Assembly (NCBI RefSeq): GCF_016863435.1
Contig: NZ_BOOW01000054.1
Span: 1 to 64,000 of the forward strand
Reading direction: 5' to 3'
DNA from: Sinosporangium siamense
GTDB lineage: Bacteria; Actinomycetota; Actinomycetes; Streptosporangiales; Streptosporangiaceae
DNA: 64,000 nucleotides
The position numbers and the translations under genes are program-made. The notes below the pieces were generated by a model that saw only the letters and a program-made list of their open reading frames with translations, was not told where the DNA came from and made no database searches. How positions within the stretch are numbered: the first letter of the stretch is position 1; every line of letters starts with the position of its first letter. Below are positions 1-7,859 of the stretch, piece after piece.

Positions 1-32
1 CCCCTGTCCTGCTGGGCAGGGGCCCGATTCCT

Positions 33-52
33 CCCCCGCCTGAAGGCGGGGG
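33..52. other. GC-rich hairpin upstream of the DUF574 gene
   Basis: Two perfect 8-base arms (CCCCCGCC at 33-40, GGCGGGGG at 45-52) flank a TGAA loop. A second, weaker hairpin (CCCCTG 1-6, CAGGGG 17-22) precedes it. It could be the terminator of a gene left of the window, the imperfect-palindrome end of an IS200/IS605-type element, or a leader structure. CCTCC at 30-34 could pair with the ribosome site GGAGG at 60-64. The left context is missing, so the role cannot be decided. Confidence 0.4.
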
Positions 53-70
53 TCTCCTCGGAGGTATCTG

Positions 71-850
71 ATGAAGGGCATCGACTCGACCGTTCCGCAC
101 TCCGCCAGGGTGTGGAACTACTGGCTGGGCGGCAAGGACAACTATCCCGTCGACCGTGAGGTCGGTGACCAGTTCGCCCAGATCTTCCCTGGCATCTTCG
201 ATCTCGCCCGCCATTCCCGCTACTTCATGCAGCGCGCCGTCCGATATCTGGTGAGCGAGGCGGGTGTCCGCCAGTTCCTCGACGTCGGCACCGGCCTGCC
301 GACCGTCGACAACACCCACGAGGTCGCCCAGCGGGCGAACCCCGAGTGCCGGATCGTCTACGTCGACAACGACCCACTGGTTCTGGCACACGCCCGCGCC
401 CTGCTCACCAGCACCGGCGAGGGCAGCACCGACTACATCGACTCCGACCTGCGCAACCCCGAACGAATCCTCGATCTCGCGGCCGCGACACTCGACCTCA
501 CCCAGCCTGTCGGACTCATCCTCATGCAGGTCATGGGGCACGTCACCGACGACGACGAGGCGCACTCGATCGTGCGCCGACTGCTGGACGGCCTGCCCCC
601 GGGCAGCTACCTCGCCTTCAACGACAGCGTCGACACCCACAAGGCCAACGCGGCGGCCACCTCGGAGAGCTACAACGAGAGCGGCGCCATCCCCTACAAA
701 CTGCGCAGCCCCGCAGTGCTCGAACAGTTCTTCGACGGCCTGGAACTGGTGAACCCCGGCGTGGTGTCGGTCAGCCATTGGCGCCCCGACACCGCCCCGG
801 TCCCCACGGATGTGTTCGCCCTGGGCGGGGTAGCGAAAAAGACGCACTAA
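71..850 (+). CDS. DUF574-family SAM-dependent methyltransferase
   Basis: The 259-residue protein matches the actinobacterial DUF574 family, Rossmann-fold proteins annotated as SAM-dependent methyltransferases. Visible hallmarks are the N-terminal ARVWNYWLGGKDNY signature (about 13-26), the glycine-rich FLDVGTGLPT motif (about 69-78) that should bind SAM, and the acidic YVDNDP strand (about 97-102) expected to contact the ribose. The family is usually about 265 residues, so this is full length. The ATG follows GGAGG at 60-64 with good spacing. Members are abundant in actinomycete genomes and their substrates are mostly unknown. No co-directional partner is visible. Confidence 0.9.
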   Translation: MKGIDSTVPHSARVWNYWLGGKDNYPVDREVGDQFAQIFPGIFDLARHSRYFMQRAVRYLVSEAGVRQFLDVGTGLPTVDNTHEVAQRANPECRIVYVDNDPLVLAHARALLTSTGEGSTDYIDSDLRNPERILDLAAATLDLTQPVGLILMQVMGHVTDDDEAHSIVRRLLDGLPPGSYLAFNDSVDTHKANAAATSESYNESGAIPYKLRSPAVLEQFFDGLELVNPGVVSVSHWRPDTAPVPTDVFALGGVAKKTH

Positions 851-1011
851 CCTGCGCTCTCAACCAAGCCAGGAGTACGGAGAAGTCCGGCTGATTGACC
901 GGCGCCCAGGTGACCAGACCTCACACATCACCGGCGCCGGTCAATGCGGCCGGGAAACGCGCGGAATCCTGTCGGCGACTCATAGGCCAGCGGCGTCCGC
1001 CCGCACTGTGG

Positions 1012-1773
1012 TCAAGGTGCCGAGGAGGCGCCGAGAGCTTCCAGCCAAGTGCGGATACGGTCGGCGTGTCCGACGAATGCGTTTCGACGGACAACACCGT
1101 GCTCGTCGATGTGCCGCGAGTCCTTAACGCCGAACCGATCGAGAAGTCCAAGCAGGATCGCGCGAGCACGGAGAAACAACTCCGGCGTCAGGCACTCCGC
1201 CGTCCGGACGTCCAATCGCACTTCACCGATGTCGTCCCCGCGCCACGTTCCCGCCGGCTGGAGGATGCCTTGAGAGTGGCTCCACAGCTCAAGCGGGACG
1301 TCGGCGGAGACGGGACGAAGATCGACGATGTCCGCCCGCACCGTCATCGTGTCCATACCGACTTCTTGAGCGCACGCCGCCGTCAGGCGAAGAAGGACGG
1401 CGGTAATCCAAGCCACGGCGCCTTCGCCGATCGCGCAGACTTGTGCACCGTCGGCAGGGCGGGAACGTTCCGATCCGACTTGGACGGCGGCGACGATGCT
1501 CCCGCCCGCACGCAACTCGACGACCACGTCTTTCGGCGGATCAGCGCTCCTCGACGTGATGGTCAGCGACTCGGGACGGCGCCGCGGCGGCTCTTCGCCG
1601 GCAAGGATCGGCGCAGGCCAACTGCCGGCCTCTCGCCGTACGCGGCGCTCGATCGTCGACGCGTGTAAGGCGTCCAAGAGGTCCTCCGCATCGCCGGGAA
1701 ACGTCGCGGCGACGACGATCCACGGCGCGGAGTCGTCCCATTGGCGGGCGGCGTCCGCAAGCGGCCCGTCCAC
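1012..1773 (-). CDS. Hypothetical protein coupled to the retro-Claisenase gene
   Basis: I do not recognise this 253-residue protein. It has no signal peptide, no obvious membrane segment and no familiar catalytic motif; it looks cytosolic with alternating strand and helix sequence. Its GTG start at 1773 lies three bases after the stop of the upstream crotonase-fold gene, so the two are almost certainly co-transcribed and translationally coupled. That suggests an accessory role in the same reaction or pathway. Opposite-strand open frames here lack ribosome sites and similarity, so the minus strand is preferred. Confidence 0.7.
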   Translation of the reverse strand: MDGPLADAARQWDDSAPWIVVAATFPGDAEDLLDALHASTIERRVRREAGSWPAPILAGEEPPRRRPESLTITSRSADPPKDVVVELRAGGSIVAAVQVGSERSRPADGAQVCAIGEGAVAWITAVLLRLTAACAQEVGMDTMTVRADIVDLRPVSADVPLELWSHSQGILQPAGTWRGDDIGEVRLDVRTAECLTPELFLRARAILLGLLDRFGVKDSRHIDEHGVVRRNAFVGHADRIRTWLEALGASSAP

Positions 1774-1776
1774 GGG

Positions 1777-2631
1777 TCAAAAGAGCTTTCGCATGTCGGA
1801 GTCGTCGATCAGTTCCGCGTTCGGAACCCTGGTTTTGCTCGCCACGTTGGCGAGCATCTGGTGGGCCATGTGGAAGCCGAAGTCTTCGGCAACGGTCTTT
1901 TTCCAATGACGGGAGAGGATGTTGTGTGCGGCCCAGCGGGTGTATCGCGGCCGTTTCATGATGAAGCGAGCGAGGTCCCACGCCCTGTCGAGGAGGTCTT
2001 CGCGTGGCAGGACGTCGTTGATGAGCCCCCATTCGAGTGCCTTATCCGCCGGAATCGATTTGGCGGTGTAGATGTGGTAGGCGGCACGCTTGGCGCCGAT
2101 GAGCGATTGGATGGCCATGCCCTGCCCGTCGCCGGGGGGTGAGCCGAGCCAGAAGTGCGGGTCCATGAAATCGGCGTCGGGTGCGGCGAGGGTGATGTCT
2201 GACATCACCGCGAACTCGGTGTGGACTCCCGGTCCGTTCACGACGGCGATTGTGGGGATGTCGATGCTGCCGGTGAAGCTCTCGATGAGTTTCCAGCCGT
2301 CGTACATGCGCTGGTAGATGTGGTCGGGGTCGAGCTCGGAGGCGGGCTTGGGGTTCATGCCCTTCGGGTTGCCCGTCATCCATCTGTCGCCCGTGCCGGT
2401 GATGATGAGGACCTGGTTCCCGGGATCGTTGCCGATCTCCTGCCACACCCGCGGCCACGCGTTGTGCGCGGCGTGCGTATGCGCATATGGGCCGTCGTCG
2501 GTGTGCAGACGCACCTCGATGATCCCGTCCTCTCGCCGCATGCGGAAGAAGTCCGCGTATCGCGCCGAGTACTCCTCCAAAGACCGAGGGGCGACGTAGC
2601 CATCCCAATGGTCGGCCGGATCGAATGCCAT
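1777..2631 (-). CDS. Crotonase-fold hydrolase resembling 6-oxocamphor hydrolase (beta-diketone retro-Claisenase)
   Basis: This 284-residue crotonase-superfamily protein resembles 6-oxocamphor hydrolase, which cleaves a C-C bond of cyclic beta-diketones, more than ordinary enoyl-CoA hydratases. The residues known to matter in that enzyme are matched: His56 in HAAHNAW, His137 in GVHTEF, His159 in DPHFW and Asp168 in PPGDGQG. The PVMSD-type stretch appears as AVMSD. I chose the ATG at 2631 because GGAGGTGG lies five bases upstream; an in-frame extension lacks a ribosome site. It is divergent from a TetR regulator and coupled to an unknown gene. A CoA-dependent hydratase role is possible but less likely given these residues. 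Confidence 0.75.
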   Translation of the reverse strand: MAFDPADHWDGYVAPRSLEEYSARYADFFRMRREDGIIEVRLHTDDGPYAHTHAAHNAWPRVWQEIGNDPGNQVLIITGTGDRWMTGNPKGMNPKPASELDPDHIYQRMYDGWKLIESFTGSIDIPTIAVVNGPGVHTEFAVMSDITLAAPDADFMDPHFWLGSPPGDGQGMAIQSLIGAKRAAYHIYTAKSIPADKALEWGLINDVLPREDLLDRAWDLARFIMKRPRYTRWAAHNILSRHWKKTVAEDFGFHMAHQMLANVASKTRVPNAELIDDSDMRKLF

Positions 2632-2709
2632 GTTCCACCTCCGTGTCGGTGCTGCCCGCACTCCGTCGAAAAGTACACCGGACAGTGTGGATTGTATAGA
2701 GCGCGTATC
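2632..2709. promoter_or_regulatory. Divergent intergenic region with probable leaderless tetR promoter
   Basis: The 78-bp space holds both promoters. TATAGA at 2695-2700 is a plausible -10 for the TetR gene and lies only nine bases before its ATG, so that transcript would be leaderless or nearly so. A short dyad (ACAC at 2675-2678 and GTGT at 2685-2688) is a weak candidate operator. No convincing -35 box was found. Confidence 0.35.
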
Positions 2710-3354
2710 ATGAGGGTCGTGCCAAGGTCGCTAGCAGAGGTTCAGACGCCGGGCCGGAAGCTGCGCTCCGAGCTCAAGCGCGGAGCGATCCTGGACGCCG
2801 CCGAGGCACTCTTCGTCGCTCAGGGATATGCGAGCACGAGCGTCGACGCGATCGCCGCCCGCGCCGGGGTCTCCAAACGCACGTTGTATGACCATTTCGG
2901 AGACAAGGCCACGATCTACGCGCGGACTGTCGAACGTCTCAGCGACACACTCCTGACCACGATCAGCGATGCGATTCGCGAGGAGATCCCACCAGGCCGC
3001 GATGTGCGGGAGGCGCTCGTCGGCTTCGCCCGCCGTGTGGTCACGGAGACGGTTCCGTCATCGGAATACGCCGTGTTTCAACGGCTGACCGCTCGGCAGG
3101 CGCAACCTCCCGCGCTGCCGAGCTCGGTGCGCAACCGGCCGGAGCGCCTGCTCGAAAAGCGGTTCGCCGAATTGACCCGTGACGGTCTGTTCCAGGCGAC
3201 GGACGCGAGCCTGGCGGTGCGCCATTTCACGGCCCTCACGATCGGCATCGCGATCGATGCGCTCGAAGACGGAGAGTTCGAGGTGGCCGGCGACGCCGGC
3301 ACCGACAAGATCATCGACGACGGAGTGGACGCATTCCTGCGAGCCTACGCTTGA
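2710..3354 (+). CDS. TetR/AcrR-family transcriptional regulator
   Basis: The 214-residue protein has a standard TetR N-terminal helix-turn-helix: ILDAAEALFVAQGYAS, then TSVDAIAARAGVSKRTLYDHFGDK, covering about residues 24-68. The rest is the helical ligand-binding half typical of AcrR-like repressors. A larger open frame extends upstream from 2221, but that part is antisense to the hydrolase gene, so the ATG at 2710 is the sensible start; a GTG nine bases later is possible. It probably represses the divergent hydrolase operon and itself in response to that pathway's substrate. Its 3' end overlaps the convergent Lrp-type gene by 10 bp. Confidence 0.88.
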   Translation: MRVVPRSLAEVQTPGRKLRSELKRGAILDAAEALFVAQGYASTSVDAIAARAGVSKRTLYDHFGDKATIYARTVERLSDTLLTTISDAIREEIPPGRDVREALVGFARRVVTETVPSSEYAVFQRLTARQAQPPALPSSVRNRPERLLEKRFAELTRDGLFQATDASLAVRHFTALTIGIAIDALEDGEFEVAGDAGTDKIIDDGVDAFLRAYA

Positions 3355-4364
3355 ACGTCGTCGTCCCGGAGCAGCGGGACAGCTCTCACCGACCGCCCCT
3401 CGGAGTCGAGGACACGACCCAGCAGCTTGACCATCGACAGCACCACCGAGCGGTCCTGGACACGCATCTCGGGCAGCGCCTGCCCCATCCGCCATTCGAG
3501 GTCGTGCACCTCGGCGATGGAACGGAGCGACGCATCGACGATGACATTGAAGGGGCCTGCGACGAATGTCGCCGCGCGCACTCCGGGCAACGAACGGATT
3601 CGTTCCTCTGCCGTGCCGAGGTCCTGCATGTCGAGTGACCCGAAGTAGACCGCGGCCACCGACCGGCCCGACAGCTGTTGTGACACGTCGCAGCGCAGCG
3701 TCACAAGCCCCGATTCGCGAAGGCGCTGCACTCTCCGGCGCACCGAGATGGGGCTCATCCCGACGTTCTGCGCCAGACGTTCGAATGACATCCGCCCGTC
3801 GGCGTGCAGTACTCGCACGAGATTCCGGTCGATCTCGTCCCAGCTGTCCAAGGGCCGCATGTCCGGACCGTGCCCGGAACTCAAGCGGAGCTTCTGCGCA
3901 CTGTTGAGGGCGCCCTCTCGCCAACGGCTCGCCTCGAGCGCGGACCGGGTCACGACATGGCTCCGTAGCCGGAGGATGCCCGGAACCCGTCCCACCACTT
4001 TCAAGAGGTAGTGCGACAACGACGGCAGGTCGGGCGCCTGTGCGATCATCACCACGTCCCGGCCACCGCTGGTGATCTTCACCGTCGCGGCCTCCACGTC
4101 GTCGGCGAGGGCTCGCGCGACGTCCGCAGAGCGCCCGGGCGAGCAGTCGACTTCGACCAGCGCGCACGCGGGTGTCATCCCACCGGACGGGTGCGCGGTC
4201 ACCCATGCCACGCCCGCGTTGTTCATCCGAGCCCACCGGCGACTGACAGTTGCGGGGTCCACGCCGAGCACATCGGCGAGTGTTCGCCAGCTCGCCCGGG
4301 GAGCGGTGCGCACGGCGTCGACGAGCGCGAGATCGACTTCGTCAAACACCACTTGGTCGGCCAC
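3345..4364 (-). CDS. Double-domain Lrp/AsnC-family regulator
   Basis: The protein carries two tandem Lrp-like units. The first has a helix-turn-helix near residues 8-50 (LALVDAVRTAPRASWRTLAD, then VDPATVSRRW); the second has another near the middle (IDRNLVRVLHADGRMSFERL, then MSPISVRRRVQRL). Each is followed by a RAM-like ligand domain. Such double-length AsnC proteins occur in actinobacteria. I chose the GTG at 4364 because GGAAGGGA precedes it; an in-frame ATG at 4409 lacks a ribosome site. It is divergent from the amidohydrolase gene and is the likely amino-acid-responsive controller of the catabolic cluster, as Lrp proteins usually act on adjacent genes. Confidence 0.85.
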   Translation of the reverse strand: MADQVVFDEVDLALVDAVRTAPRASWRTLADVLGVDPATVSRRWARMNNAGVAWVTAHPSGGMTPACALVEVDCSPGRSADVARALADDVEAATVKITSGGRDVVMIAQAPDLPSLSHYLLKVVGRVPGILRLRSHVVTRSALEASRWREGALNSAQKLRLSSGHGPDMRPLDSWDEIDRNLVRVLHADGRMSFERLAQNVGMSPISVRRRVQRLRESGLVTLRCDVSQQLSGRSVAAVYFGSLDMQDLGTAEERIRSLPGVRAATFVAGPFNVIVDASLRSIAEVHDLEWRMGQALPEMRVQDRSVVLSMVKLLGRVLDSEGRSVRAVPLLRDDDVQA

Positions 4365-4480
4365 GGTGTCCCTTCCATGCACCGGAAGGTGCTCTCGTGT
4401 TGTTTTCATGCAATCTGACGGGCTCGGGTGTCGGTCATCTTAGCTTCTCATCAGCAGCCTGTTTCCTAAGGATGGTCCCC

Positions 4481-5776
4481 GTGCTCAACCGCACCGTCGC
4501 TCCCTTCCGAATCCACAATGTCCGGCTGATCGACGGGGTGAACGATGTCCCGATCGCAGACGCCGTGGTGGACGTCGACGCGGATGGGTGGATCACCTAC
4601 GCTGGGCTCGCGGCGACGAGCCCGGCGCGGCGCGAGGGGACTACGCTCATCGACGGCGCAGGCGGCACTGTCTTGCCCGGGCTCTTCGATTGCCATACCC
4701 ATCTCGGTTTCCCTTCGGACCGGTCCTTGATCGAGGCCGCCCTGCTCATTGATCCCGTGTTGGGAACGTTCCAGAGCGCGGAGAGGCTGCGCCGTACGCT
4801 GGGGGCCGGAATCACTTCGGTACGCGATCTGGGCGGCCTTCCCTCCGGATATCGGGCCGCCGTGCAGGCGGGGCTCATCCCCGGACCACGCATCCAGACC
4901 GCGGTCGGAGTGATCAGCCACACCGGTGGTCACGCCGATGGAACGTTGCCCGGTGGACGCAGTCTGGACCTCGACTACACGCTGCTCGCGGACGATGTCA
5001 CCGGCGTCCGCGTGGCGGCTCGCCGGATGCTGCGCGCGGGCGCGGATGTGCTCAAGATCTGCACGAGCGGCGGGATCAGCAGTGCGCACGACGACCCCGA
5101 CGATGAGGGCCTCCTCGACGAGGAGATCGCCGCTGTAGTCGATGAGGGACGGCGCCATCGCGACAGGCACGTGGCCGCGCACGCGCAAGGACGCGCAGGA
5201 ATCCTCGCCGCGATCCGCGGCGGTGTGCGATCGGTCGAGCACGGCTTCGGGATCGATGACGAGGGTTGCGATCTGCTCGGCGAAGCCGGGGCGTTCCTCG
5301 TGCCCACCGTCTCCACGGCGTTCCAGCCGCTTGATTCCGCCAAGACGCCGAAGTGGCGGTATGACAAGAAGGTCCGCTGGGCGGAACGCACCAAGACGAA
5401 CATCGCCGCGGCGATCGCGCGTGGAGTGAACATCGCCGTCGGCACCGACTCGGGAATGACCCCGCACGGGGAGAACGCGACGGAGCTGTGGTGTCTGGTC
5501 GAGCTCGGGATGGGACCGATGGACGCCATCCGGGCCGCGACCTTCAACAGCGCGCGACTCCTCGGCGTCGATGATCGCCTCGGTGCCGTGCGACCCGGTT
5601 ATGCCGCCGACCTCATCGTGTGTGCGGAAGACCCGCTCAAGGACATCCGGGCGCTGTCCCGCCCGGACGGCATCACCTTCGTCGCGCAACAGGGAATCAT
5701 CCACAAGTCGACGCTTCCCTGTGATGGTGTCACCGGCGCTCTCACGTCCCCCCTCTCAGCATCGCAGCCGTCCTGA
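4481..5776 (+). CDS. Metal-dependent amidohydrolase (imidazolonepropionase/prolidase-like)
   Basis: This 431-residue amidohydrolase-superfamily enzyme shows the full metal site: HTH in FDCHTHLG, the lysine in DVLKICTSGG that is usually carboxylated, HAQG and EHGFG histidines, and the Asp of GTDSG. The closest known group is the family of metal-dependent hydrolases that cleave dipeptides with a C-terminal proline or basic residue and N-acyl amino acids. GTG at 4481 follows AAGGATGG at 4468-4475 with proper spacing; an ATG at 4472 would sit inside that site. As first gene of the cluster it could liberate an amino acid from a peptide or amide. Its last codons lie in a 37-bp direct repeat. Confidence 0.85.
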   Translation: MLNRTVAPFRIHNVRLIDGVNDVPIADAVVDVDADGWITYAGLAATSPARREGTTLIDGAGGTVLPGLFDCHTHLGFPSDRSLIEAALLIDPVLGTFQSAERLRRTLGAGITSVRDLGGLPSGYRAAVQAGLIPGPRIQTAVGVISHTGGHADGTLPGGRSLDLDYTLLADDVTGVRVAARRMLRAGADVLKICTSGGISSAHDDPDDEGLLDEEIAAVVDEGRRHRDRHVAAHAQGRAGILAAIRGGVRSVEHGFGIDDEGCDLLGEAGAFLVPTVSTAFQPLDSAKTPKWRYDKKVRWAERTKTNIAAAIARGVNIAVGTDSGMTPHGENATELWCLVELGMGPMDAIRAATFNSARLLGVDDRLGAVRPGYAADLIVCAEDPLKDIRALSRPDGITFVAQQGIIHKSTLPCDGVTGALTSPLSASQPS

Positions 5777-5787
5777 AACGCGTTACC
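5751..5787. repeat. 37-bp direct repeat, copy 1
   Basis: The first copy (begins CCCTCTCAGC, ends GAAACGCGTTACC) includes the last codons and stop of the amidohydrolase gene. The second copy at 5824-5860 matches at 35 of 37 positions by eye. The start-to-start distance is 73 bp. It looks like a small duplication of the gene end, or a pair of regulatory sites before the MFS gene. Confidence 0.85.
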
Positions 5788-5823
5788 TCCCGACGCTCAA
5801 CCAGCTCCCCGCGGCGCCCCAAT

Positions 5824-5860
5824 CCCTCTCAGCACCTCAGCCGTCCTGAAACGCGTTACC
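5824..5860. repeat. 37-bp direct repeat, copy 2
   Basis: Second copy of the repeat that begins at 5751, differing at two positions. It lies in the amidohydrolase-MFS intergenic space, 51 bp before the MFS start codon. Confidence 0.85.
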
Positions 5861-5911
5861 CGTCCCCCGCATCGACACGAGGACATCACCCCCATCAGAG
5901 AGGGGATATCC

Positions 5912-7393
5912 ATGCACGACACCAGCACCGCCGCCACCACCGATCAGGACCCCAGCACACTGCACTCTCATTGGAGTGTGCGTGTGGTCGCCTACGTCGC
6001 CATCCTCATCATGGTCAACGTCATGGTCGACACCGTCTTGGCCGCGCCGACGTTCGTCCTCCCCCACCTCGCGCGAGCATTCGACACCGACCAGTTCGCC
6101 TGGATCGGCGCAAGCGCCATGCTCTCCGGCGCCATGTGGGCGCCACTACTGGGCAAAAGCGCAGACGTCTACGGCAAACGCAGAGTGCTCGTCATCACCC
6201 TTCTCGTCGCGGGGCTCGGTGGCATCGTGTCACTCCTCGCCCCCAACCTCGCTGTCTTCGTCGTGGGACGCCTTCTCCAGGGTGCCGCCGTCGCGTCCCT
6301 GTTCCTGACGGTCGCCATCATTCGCGACATCTGCGTTCCGAAGTTCGCGCTGGCCGTCACCGGCATCGTGACCACGGGATCGGCTTTGTTCGGAATCGCC
6401 ACCCCCTTCGTTCTCGAGCCTGTGCTGGAGACCTTTGGGTGGCAGGCCGTTTTCGTGGCCTCCGCGTCGTTCGCCGCTCTCGCCGCGATTCTGGTGCGCG
6501 TCATCGTTCCCGACACGAAACGCAGAACGCCCGGCCGGGTGGACGTCCTCGGTGCCGTCGTCCTAGGCATCGGACTCGCCGGTGTTCTGGTCTATATCAG
6601 CCTCGGCCAGGTCTTCGGATGGCTGGGCGCACCCTCCCTCCTTTCGCTCGGAGTCGGTATCGCCGCCCTTCTGCTCTGGTTCCTGGTGATCAGCCGCCGG
6701 CCCGAACCCGTCATCGACATACGCGCGATCTCGCTCGTGCTCGGTCTTGGTTTCCTGATCGTGGTGATGGGGACCGGCGCCTACCAGAGCAAGCTCCAGC
6801 TGGTCGGCATGATGGTCGACGTCTCTCCGGATGAAGGCCTGGGCTATGGCCTGGCCAGCCCGCTCGCGCTCGGATTGATGTTCGGCATCCCCTCCATGGG
6901 CATCGCGCTCGGCGGGATCGGCGCCGGCTACATCGCGCAACGCGTCGGCCCGGCCTGGTGCCTCACGGCCGGCATCGTCACCGGCACGGCGGCCAGCACG
7001 CTGATGTTCTTCGGCAACGGACCCAGCACCCTCCCCGTCGCGGTGACCGCGTCGTTCCTGCTGAGCCTCACTGCCGGGAACCTCGTCACCTCCGGGTTCA
7101 ATCTCGCGTCGATCCTCGCCCCGGCGGAGCGGCAGGCGACCGTGTCGGGCATGGTCATGGTCATGATCGCCATCGGGTCTGTGACGATGAACTTCGTCGG
7201 CTCCGCGATTCTCGGTGCCACCTCGGTCGTCCGCGACGGCGAGACCGTCAACACGGCGACGGGCATCTATGCGTACATCGCCACCATCGGGGGCGTGTTC
7301 CTTCTCGCAGCGATCCCCGCGTTCTTCCTCATGCGCAAGATGCGGCGACAGGTCAGCGTCTCGACCGACACCGCCTCTTTCAGCCACATCTAA
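5912..7393 (+). CDS. MFS transporter of the 14-segment DHA2 type
   Basis: This 493-residue integral membrane protein has about 14 hydrophobic segments and the major-facilitator loop motif between segments 2 and 3 (GKSADVYGKRR, near residue 84). Length and segment number fit the DHA2 drug/metabolite:H+ antiporter branch. The ATG follows GAGAGGGG. It sits between the amidohydrolase and RidA genes in the same direction, so it probably moves a substrate or end product of the pathway across the membrane. Direction cannot be read from sequence; DHA2 relatives are mostly exporters. Confidence 0.88.
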   Translation: MHDTSTAATTDQDPSTLHSHWSVRVVAYVAILIMVNVMVDTVLAAPTFVLPHLARAFDTDQFAWIGASAMLSGAMWAPLLGKSADVYGKRRVLVITLLVAGLGGIVSLLAPNLAVFVVGRLLQGAAVASLFLTVAIIRDICVPKFALAVTGIVTTGSALFGIATPFVLEPVLETFGWQAVFVASASFAALAAILVRVIVPDTKRRTPGRVDVLGAVVLGIGLAGVLVYISLGQVFGWLGAPSLLSLGVGIAALLLWFLVISRRPEPVIDIRAISLVLGLGFLIVVMGTGAYQSKLQLVGMMVDVSPDEGLGYGLASPLALGLMFGIPSMGIALGGIGAGYIAQRVGPAWCLTAGIVTGTAASTLMFFGNGPSTLPVAVTASFLLSLTAGNLVTSGFNLASILAPAERQATVSGMVMVMIAIGSVTMNFVGSAILGATSVVRDGETVNTATGIYAYIATIGGVFLLAAIPAFFLMRKMRRQVSVSTDTASFSHI

Positions 7394-7402
7394 GGGGACA
7401 CC

Positions 7403-7783
7403 ATGACAGACCTCGCCCCAACGAGCCCCGCCCACGCACGACATCCGTACAGCCCCCTGCGAGACACGGGAACCGGGCTCGTATTCGTCTCCGGACAACT
7501 CGGGATCGCGGACGGCCGGATCGTCGACGGTGGTATCGCGGATCAGACACGCCAGGCTCTGGCGAACCTCGAAGCCAAGCTCGCCTCAGGCGGCCTCGGA
7601 CTTGCCGACATCGTCAAGATCACCGTGTACCTCGCGTCCATGAACGATCGCAACGGGATGGACCTTGTCTATCAGGAGGCCCTTCCCCACCCTCTGCCCG
7701 CGCGCACGTGCATCGCCGTCGCCGCACTCCCTTACCAGGCGCTCGTGGAACTCGATGCCATCGCCGTAAGGACCACGAATTGA
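7403..7783 (+). CDS. RidA-family enamine/imine deaminase
   Basis: The 126-residue protein is a RidA/YjgF-family member, small trimeric enzymes that hydrolyse reactive 2-aminoacrylate-type enamines released by PLP enzymes. Visible features are the FVSGQLG strand, the LGLADIVKITVYLASM segment and PARTCIAVAALP, which carries the conserved Arg that contacts the substrate carboxylate. It starts nine bases after the MFS stop with AAGGGG as ribosome site. It lies just before a PLP dehydratase that would generate such enamines. Confidence 0.9.
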   Translation: MTDLAPTSPAHARHPYSPLRDTGTGLVFVSGQLGIADGRIVDGGIADQTRQALANLEAKLASGGLGLADIVKITVYLASMNDRNGMDLVYQEALPHPLPARTCIAVAALPYQALVELDAIAVRTTN

Positions 7784-7859
7784 GCATTTCCGCCGCACGA
7801 CCAGGCGACCCGCTCGTGGCCCTCTTGCACCAAATCGCGCCTGCGGAAAACGGTGCACG

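Noticed and set aside
895-1668. Plus-strand 257-codon frame
   Set aside because: Arg-rich shadow of the minus-strand gene that is coupled to the retro-Claisenase.
2221-2709. N-terminal extension of the TetR open frame
   Set aside because: It is antisense to the retro-Claisenase coding region; the TetR domain starts at the ATG at 2710 with its own promoter-like -10 box.
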